Shown: positions 30,715 to 38,212 of the stretch, piece by piece
Layout of the letters: each line of letters opens with the position of its first letter
How positions within the stretch are numbered: the stretch's first letter is position 1
NCBI GenBank assembly: GCA_004802705.1
Contig: SGPL01000306.1
Location: 2,546 to 40,757, forward strand
DNA length: 38,212 nucleotides
Direction of reading: 5' to 3'
Source: Bondarzewia mesenterica
Lineage: Eukaryota; Basidiomycota; Agaricomycetes; Russulales; Bondarzewiaceae
Position numbers and translations under genes: made by a program
Notes under the pieces: model-generated
The model's database searches: none
What the model saw: the letters and a program-made list of their open reading frames with translations, nothing else
What the model was told of the DNA's origin: nothing

Positions 30715-32059
30715 TCAATGGTTCGCACATCTGGCGGCCTCCTTGGCCTTGGCCCTCAAACCCCACCAAGTCGTCTTCTCCGGCGCATCCGCGACTTTCG
30801 TCCACCCCCCATCATCGCCCGTGAATACCATCGTCAAACACGCCGCCTTCCTCGCTACCTTCCTCGCCTCCTCAGCGTTACCAAGTGCACAATACACCTT
30901 CACGAGGCGCTGCAGCACGCCCGGCCATGCGTCGGCATCCGCGTACGTCTCCGCTTCGAAATATCCCATGAGACGCAAATACGGAGCTAAGAACATGTCG
31001 TCCTGCAGGGAGACGTCCGCTACCCACTTTCTGATTGCAGGATCATGATCGACGTCCGATTTCAGCGTGCCGAGGATCGAGCGACGGCCGTCACTGCGCT
31101 GAATTTCGTCCAGCGAAGAGCTGCAAGCGGGGCAGGCACAGGTGAATGCATATTTCCCTTGCAGCTCTTCCTGGCGTTCAGCGCGGGAGACGAGGGGACC
31201 GCCGATGTACGACATCGTGATCTGTTCACCAGCACGGATGGGCTTGAGCGCGCGCATCTGGTACGTGAAGGAGTCGAGATCCCATCTTCCATATGAGTTT
31301 GGACAGCAGCTGCGTGTGGAGCTGTGAGCACACCTCGTTGGTTCATCCGTGAAGAGTGAAATAGACATGCCTATGGTTGATGCGGGAGATGCTGTCGCAC
31401 ACGACGCCGTGGCGTAATTTGCAGCCAGGCATGGAGCTGATGCCGATAGTATTGGTATCGCAAATTCCTTTGATGTATGCAGGATCCGATGTTTGGGAAT
31501 TCTTCAGCTGAAGAAATGCAGTGCGTGCAGCAGACGGCATTTGCCCGTAGACGACCCTCCGCAACACTTCCTCGGGGTGGGCCCCTTTTCCCTTCCCCGC
31601 GTACGGCAGGGCGAGAGGGAAGATGAGCAATGGACGTTCGTACGCAATGAGGCCGCCCGGCTGAATATCAATGGTTGCAAACATGCCCAGCCCGGCACCC
31701 GGAGCAGCGGATATGCAAAAACGAGTGGGTGGAGATCGAAAGGGAGAGGGAAATGTTGGACGTGAAAGAAGGGCTTCCTTGACGCCTGGAAGAAATAGAC
31801 AGGTGGTCCATGGCTCACAAGTTGGAGGGGGGATGTCGGGGAGAATTGACATGACCCATCCCAGCTGAGAGTTTGGGTAATTCCTTCTTAATTCTTCGAA
31901 TACTAGGTTCGGAGAAGGAAAAATCTCCGAAGGTATAACTGGGCCCGTGGGAATGGGGAGGAGCGGGCGGGACTGCGGCTTTTTTGCAGCTGAGGGCGAC
32001 GATGCTGAATTCTCCTTGGTTTTACGGACGGTAGAATCGAGGAGAAATCCTCGACGCAT
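30715..32059 (-). CDS. SET-domain protein (SMYD/Set5-like lysine methyltransferase)
   Basis: Exons 32059-31371 and 31309-30715 give 427 residues. The SET core begins near GAGLGMFATIDIQPGGLIAYERPLL, where G-x-G binds S-adenosylmethionine. It contains a long insert and the catalytic-core motif RINHSCCPN (about 226-234, matching NHSCxPN), then IRAGEQITMSYI and a cysteine-rich post-SET (FTCACPACSS). The C-terminal part is helical with Ala/Glu-rich repeats. The single intron (31310-31370) begins with GC, and splicing it rebuilds the NHSC motif; reading through gives a stop instead. The substrate cannot be told from sequence. An upstream in-frame extension was not seen, so the ATG at 32059 is used. 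Confidence 0.88.
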
Positions 32060-32472
32060 GTTCGTGGTTGGGCGAGAGGGGGCCTCGGAAACGCATGTTC
32101 ATGGAGAAATCGATCTGCTTTATATTATGTACTGTAATAGTACCACGACCTTTCCAAGCCTTTCCACAACGTTTTCTTTGTACAGCACTGAAGCCTGGAC
32201 TGGTAATCGCCACAGGCGCGCTCTTTGTTGCTGTTTACCATGCACCGAATCAAGCTCCCCACAGTGACTTCGCCATTGCTGGAAGGGCATGCTTTCATGA
32301 TCATCGATGATGATCTCCGAAAACTCCCGTGCAGATCAAAACAATGTTCTTGGATCTTGACACGGTACATTGCATGAGGATCCGGGTGCACAAAGACAAT
32401 AATAACATAAGAACAAATTTGACAGTACTAGGCGTTGCTACAAAGATCAAAACATACCCGAATCTGAATACC
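32060..32472. other. intergenic: SET gene upstream region and NUP 3' flank
   Basis: Both neighbours are on the minus strand. No coding or RNA feature was recognised in these 413 bp. Confidence 0.45.
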
Positions 32473-35400
32473 TCAAAGCGACCGACTCAACTTCTGCATG
32501 CGTTTTATCCGATTGGAGATCTCGGTATCTAGGTCCTGTCGTAGCCTCTGCGCGCGTTTCGACATTCTTGTTTGCTCAGCGGTAGCAATCAAGACCTGGT
32601 CGATCAGGGTATAGGGGAGCCATGTTGACATGGCGGTTTTGGGTAGATCTTGAGAGATTTGTGCATTCGACTGAACACGAAAGCGAGGATAAGAGAACGG
32701 ACGGAAAGCTCTGGGAGAGAGATGAAAAGACTAACCTTCCGGATCAGGGACAACGTTTGCTCGAGTGCAAACTCAAGGATATCATATCGGAGAGCTGTTC
32801 GGATAAGCCAGTCGGGATGATATTCCTATTGGACGCATGATGAGGTGTCAGGGTATGCGAGATCTGATATCAAGCTCACCACCAAAGATTGTACTAGCCA
32901 TGGCGGTGGAGGTGATGATCTATCAAAGCCAGATATCGTCTCGAAAACAATTTTTGTGTACTTCATATCTGTCTCAGCACTATCATGACGGTCCAAAGCC
33001 TGCTTGAGGTATCGCCAGCCTTGGTCTGCCGGTGTGCCTGGCCACGAAGCCGCATTGTCCGTGAGTAGCCAGTCAGAGGTGTATTCCGAACTGTTATGAG
33101 CCACGCCTCATGAGCTATCAAAACACACGGATCAAATGGGGCAACGCACATCACTGCATCAGGATTGCGAGACAAGCGCAGGCATTGCCGTGTCAGATGC
33201 GCGAAGAGATCCGTCATGTCGACTTCAAGGGTGCGAGCCGTCGCCAATGCCATATTGAAGCGATTGGCTTGCGCCAGTCGAAGCACGACGTTTGAAGGTG
33301 ACAGTAAAGCCTCTACGATTGGAAATAAGATCAGTGTTGGACTGTGAAAACGGAGAATAGTGTATCTTACCACCTGTGGTTAGCAGAGAGGGATCACCTC
33401 GCACGAGGTCAAGCCTCGCCGATGACAGCGTATATTCATACACAATGTCCGAGAGTTGGACGATCTCGCAGTCGCGTTTGCCGCTCGAGATCTTGTCCTC
33501 GGGAATATGCCTCGTGAACTTGCGCCGTTTGCGAGCTGGTTGATCGCTCTCAGAAGACAGAGGAAGAACGATCCAGGCATTCTTCTGATCCAAAAGGCTC
33601 AATGCATTGATCGCAACGACATAGGCCTCGAGTTGCTGCTCTACGAGCGGTATGTACTGAGAAAGATCGTTCGTCAGAGTGGATAGTTTTGTTGCCCTTT
33701 GATACATGACAAGAGCAGCTGCAGGGCGGTCAGTAGACAAGGACAAGGACAAATCTGATGATACTAACCGTTGCGATAGTCGCCACGAGAAATGTACCAA
33801 GTGTAAAGGATCCTCGAGTAAAATGGTCGTACACGTGGGTCCGCATTGCGGGCCTTAAAAGATAACGAGTCCTCGATTTCATCAACAATGCCGACGAAAT
33901 TAAACGACATCAGCTTTTCGACGGCATGTTCTTCACACATCCGATACACTAGCTGTCGTGCACAATCGCGCCTCCTACAATACCAGTCAGTAACATCGAC
34001 ATGAAGGGCATGAGAAGACGAACAAGTTGTCATATGGCGTGGTCATCAATGCAGAATAGGCATCGTCATAGTATCCCAAGTCGATCGATCCTTTGATCAC
34101 GCTATACCACAGCTCTACGGCCACTCGATTTGGAGGTACGACCGCTAGGGCCAATTGAGAGAAGTGGACTTCATGTTCGGTCAACAACGCGGACTTGAAG
34201 AGGGCAGAAGCGTGCAAGTAGAACTCAAAGTCGGAATTGAATAGCCTCGTTCCTGGGAGGACGGACTCCAAGGCTCCGGCATCCTCAGCCGTCAGCACTT
34301 TGTTAGGCCCTGATGGAGGGGGAGTCGATATGAGGAATGAACGACGATAACAGAACACTAACCGAAGCTTCCAGCAATGTTATCCAGCGCAGCTGCGGCA
34401 TCTTCGTCCCGTCCAACATCCAACCATAGCCGCGCCCACACATACATCACGGCGGGCGTCCTCGGCAACCACTCCAACATTTCTCGTGCAACCTCATACC
34501 TGCCCATGAGCCTGAAACGCTCACACCACATGACCTCCGGCTTCCTCGCATGTGCAGGCGATGTACCTTCGAACATGCCCGTACTGTCGAGAAACATATG
34601 CGCAGCAGCGGCCAGCGATCCACCGCTCGCACCACCATACCCGGCCAAAAGACGATGAAGCAGCGCACGACTGGCGCTCGTCGTGCCCCCATGTGAGACA
34701 TCCAGGTTTCGCAGGCGAGCAATGACGTCGTCCGCATCGGCAGAACCTCCGATGGCAGCAACCGTCGACGGAACGTGGTCGCCGGTGGGCTGTTGGCCAA
34801 CGTAGCGCAGCATGGCAATACCACGGAAGACGGCAAACACCTCAGCGAGGAGGCTAGGATCCCATTCGGGAAGGTCCTCAGAGAGGAAAAACAGGAGGGT
34901 AATGAGGCATATGCAGAACTCGTAGCGGGCGTTGACGGAGTATGTGGCATAGGCAGCTGTCAATCCACTTGTCCATTCAGAGCTGGGCTCAATCACCCCT
35001 TCCTCACACTTCACTGCCTTGTCAAGACCGCCGACAACATCGAGAACGACTCGGGTAGCTGCGTCGATATTTTCTACACTCTGCAACCTGCCTAGTATCC
35101 AGCTTTCGAGTCCCTCGTCGATTTCCTCTTTAAATAGGGAGCGCTGGGCTTGATCATGGATGATATCTGCAAACGGGAACGCAATTTCCTGGTGTACGAG
35201 GTTGACCATGTGTTCCTCGAGTGTGCGCACAATCCGGGCCCCCAGCTTACAGCGTAACGTCCACGCGATTTCGGAAACTGTGAACTGTGCCTCCAGAGGC
35301 TCGCCGCCAGATGACAATAAACGGTGCAGCCGCATGGGAAGATCTTCAGCTGCAAGAACGCCGACCCGCTCTCGCTCGACGAAGACTATGTCTTTCTTGT

Positions 35401-37040
35401 GCGGGTCGCCAACGCCGAGTGCAAGTGGCCATCGTGCGCTTCGTTCTACTTCGCGACATCGAGCGATGAAGCCTTCCCAATCGCGTTTCAGGGTGATCCA
35501 ATATTTGTCGTATTGCGCTACGCCAGTGTGAGCATCTTGCGTGAGATTGACGGTGCAGCCAACGACAGTGGCAATATTTTCGCCTACAGTCGCGTAAGAG
35601 GATCTGAGCTGTGGCGGAGGTGGTCCGGGGAGCAAGAGGTAGGAATCGGTGTATTCATCAATGGCAGTGCGGAGGGTATATGGAGAAAACATGCCAGGTT
35701 GCATGATTGCGGAAAAGAGCTTGTCAGTTAAAGATCCTGGAGCAAGAAGCAATTCATCAATGTAGGCGGGTGTTAATTCTGGCTCGAAGGGATATGCTGC
35801 TATTTGCCAGGTCGGAGTATCCTCAGGTGCGACAGCTTGATCTGACAGGAGCAGGTCGAACGATTGCTTTGTGGATTGACCCTGGTGATCCCATAATGTG
35901 TACAAGCGCCCTTCGAGAACCAGGAAGTCTTGCAAGTGACAATGCACACTGTATTTGGATGCCTCAATCGTCTCAAGTAATTGCAGCGAATCATGAGCGG
36001 CAGAGAAAAGTTGAAAAAATCCTCCAGATGTCAGGGATGATGGGGTTGGGACGAAGGCAAGGACATATGGACCCTCCGATGATGAATTTACAGAGAAGAC
36101 AGCCAGTAATTTCTGAGGCTCGGGATCAAGAAGAACACTAGGTTTGAGTGTACTCGATGAAGCGGTCACAGGCGTTCCTTCTGTCCCAGTAGACAGAGAC
36201 GAGGGTAGAGTTCTCGCAGCCACACAACCGCTCCTGGCAGTCCAAAGTCGAAGAGTGCGATCACGCGACAGCGTCCACACATGACCTAGATCGGTAGGCT
36301 GAGGGTGGCTGGTAATAGAAACAAAACGCGATCCGTCGGCAGGGCTTTGATGCCCTGGAAGGAAAGCGGTGAGCGTGGTGAGGAAGGAATTGTGCTGCAG
36401 TAAGGTTTCCGTCCATTGGTCTTCCGAGTTCTAAATTGAGTCTGCGGATATGGCAACGCAGAAGCTAGAACTCACCGTCGAACGAATCATCACCAATGAA
36501 ATCAGCATCCAATCGAATGAGTGAGCCATTATCGAGTGCAACAGCAACACAGTGTGTGCCATGGACTTGCACAATTCCCTGCGAAGGTCCCTGCATGTTT
36601 CTGACATGATACTCACGACACCAATTGTTGGACATTGGCTCGTGCCATAATTGTGATGAGCTCCGGATGGGTAGGACGAGCCGATAGAGGGAGCCGAAAG
36701 AGGTGACTGCGAGGACGTGCAGCTCGCGGGATTCTGAGAGAAATGCAGCAGGGGTCAGGAGCACGGCGGAAGGGAAGACGAAGCGTATTGGGGGAGTATC
36801 TGTCGTGAGAGATACAAGCTCAACGATGAGACCATTATGGATCAGGCGGACAAGGATGCTCCCTGTCTCTTTTGAGAAGAATAGAGAAGCAGACAATGCA
36901 TGTTCGGCAGGAGGATCCGAGGCTCTGCGGGATGGAGGAAGAGGAGTATTTCGCTTTGAAGTGTGAATGGATATCGCGGAAACTTGTGAAGGATTATAGA
37001 GCGAAGACAGATGGTTCGAAACGAGGATGTTTTCTGCCAT
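32473..37040 (-). CDS. NUP120: nucleoporin Nup120/Nup160 (Y-complex)
   Basis: Nine exons: 37040-36476, 36420-34363, 34309-34024, 33974-33769, 33718-33371, 33312-33150, 33090-32880, 32825-32736, 32670-32473; 1374 residues, in the normal size range for the family. The N-terminal half is a beta-propeller, recognisable from RFVFPSAVLLTPAAFLSESRELHVLAVT, GTHCVAVALDNGSLIRLD, and GHVWTLSRDRTLRLWTARSGCV. The C-terminal half is an alpha-helical solenoid, e.g. ALESVLPGTRLFNSDFEFYLHASALFK and FYSRILYTWYISRGDYR. Nup120/Nup160 is a structural arm of the Nup84/Nup107-160 complex of the pore scaffold. All joins are canonical GT-AG and keep frame. A short upstream ORF ends two bases before the start codon. 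Confidence 0.92.
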
Positions 37041-38212
37041 GGTCAATAACCACGGCTGCTACCAGTAATGGTGTCGAAGAAATTCACGCAGGTGACTCCA
37101 CGAAATGCCACACAAACAAGAGCAAAGGTCGCGTCTGTGGCAACTTTCAAGGTCATGTCTGAGTGTCCTTCTTCTACAGTAACCGATAACTTTTGCGTTG
37201 ATGCTATCAGAATATGGCTATGCTTTGAACTTTCAGCGCGATCATTAAATAAAACAAAAATTCCATCATGTCATAGCGTGAAAGGGTCACGCTGGATTGA
37301 AGGAAGAAGAGTTGTGAAACGCCTACCCAAGTTTATTATAATATCATGTTCTCTCGCTCGCTGCTACCGGCAGCATTACGTCTCATTGCCGTTGTTGGAG
37401 AAATATCGCACTATGGTAGAAGAATTGGCAAATAAGGATCACGGTGTGATGCCACCAGTATGGTCCTGACCCGGCGGAGCCGCCCTGAGTTGGCTCTCTC
37501 ACTTGGGTCGGTCAAATCTCATGCAGGCGAACATGACGATGGCCCAACTCTTCATTCGTACTGAACAAGAGATTGATGTACACCACTAGTGGTCAAGCCA
37601 ATTGGCAGCATCGAGGGCTAGAGAGTATTCGAAAGCGTGGAAGCTCGTGGAAGCTCAGATAAGCAAATACATCGTCAGCTTGTCGTAAGTTAAGTAGTAG
37701 GACAGTTATAAATATACGGTAGAATAAGTGGGATGTTAGCCGGACTAGCACTCCACAACCTTCCACAACCTATATAGAAAAGATACAGGCCCACCAGTGG
37801 GACAATATTGCGTGTGAATAGGGAAAGGTTATGGTACAGAGGAAAAAGAGGAAAAAGAAAGGAGACTGTCGAACTCAACTGATAATGAGTCAGATGACTC
37901 CATAGAGTCTCCATAGACATAAGCTTTCAGGTAGGCCAACTACCGTAGATGATTTAAGTTTCGTTGGTGAGCAGTTGGGTGCAGCAGGCAGAGATCTGTC
38001 GATGACACAGATTCGATCATTAATGGGCAACAAGCTCACTGTCGTTGCTCGATGGGAGTCAAAGGAGGTCAAAGGTCGAGTCTCTAATCAGTGAACACGT
38101 GTGTTGCGATTACCACGGGTCCGCGACGCGTCGCCGGCGTTGACCACCGCGACAAATGGTACTTCCGACTTTACTTCCGATATTTTGACCATCGCCGCGA
38201 GCTATCTGCAAA
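37041..38212. other. upstream region of NUP120; no convincing gene to the window end
   Basis: Contains the NUP120 leader with a 37-codon upstream ORF (37156-37043) and about 1 kb of sequence with short tandem duplications. Open frames at 37690-37920 and 37890-38072 (minus) show no family motif. The right edge may carry the promoter of a gene outside the window. Confidence 0.4.

Noticed and set aside
37690..38072. Possible two-exon minus-strand gene near the right edge
   Set aside because: A splice join can be drawn, but the product has no recognisable features and the second segment is low-complexity; kept as intergenic.
38100..38212. Short minus-strand ORF at the right edge starting MVKISEVKSEV
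   Set aside because: Only about 34 codons, no family match and no continuation by a clear splice site.

Overview
The window looks like a piece of a basidiomycete (probably Agaricomycete) nuclear genome. Almost every gene is cut by many short introns (mostly 49-90 nt), exons are often tiny, and the gene content is eukaryotic housekeeping. Two genes, a DUF6533-type membrane protein and an mpaB/DUF2236 oxygenase, belong to families expanded in mushroom-forming fungi. I built all gene models by hand from reading frames, splice signals and remembered family motifs. Intron boundaries are inferences unless a conserved motif pins them. No transcript or database evidence was available.

Layout. 1-1508: N-rich 5' end of a Ty1/copia retrotransposon on the minus strand (gag, initiator-tRNA-type primer binding site, one LTR). 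1756-3796 (+): Dbf2/Sid2-type NDR kinase. 4267-6469 (-): UNC93-like membrane protein. 7001-7732 (-): Yop1/REEP ER-shaping protein. 8016-8385 (+): OST5 subunit of oligosaccharyltransferase. 8447-9135 (-): RNA polymerase I subunit RPA12. 9827-11462 (+): unknown protein with a basic C-terminus. 11611-11933 (-): weak candidate for a small spliced gene. 12267-15005 (+): leukotriene A4 hydrolase/aminopeptidase. 16345-17809 (-): Age2/SMAP-type ArfGAP. 17965-19104 (+): GET2. 19206-19812 (-): mitochondrial ribosomal L51/S25/CI-B8-domain protein. 19982-21717 (+): VPS72/Swc2 (YL1). 22213-26201 (+): MSH4 with 26 exons. 26323-28053 (-): DUF6533-type membrane protein. 28511-30306 (+): mpaB-type oxygenase with a one-base frameshift. 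30715-32059 (-): SET-domain protein. 32473-37040 (-): Nup120/Nup160. 37041-38212: no convincing gene.

The genes act in unrelated core processes: mitotic exit/septation signalling, ER shaping, N-glycosylation, tail-anchored protein insertion, Arf regulation, Pol I transcription, H2A.Z exchange, meiotic crossover and the nuclear pore. I see no dedicated cluster. Strands alternate, giving divergent pairs with short shared promoters (YOP1/OST5, AGE2/GET2, ribosomal protein/VPS72) and tight convergent pairs (OST5/RPA12, GET2/ribosomal protein, MSH4/DUF6533).

I found no clearly new biological system. The most unusual signals concern gene structure. Five GC-AG introns stand out among about 112 inferred introns. 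Coding microexons of 7, 8, 10, 12 and 17 nt are needed to keep conserved motifs in frame, and one of 8 nt lies inside the Walker A motif of MSH4. The kinase has a threefold N-terminal repeat, and the oxygenase has a homopolymer frameshift.
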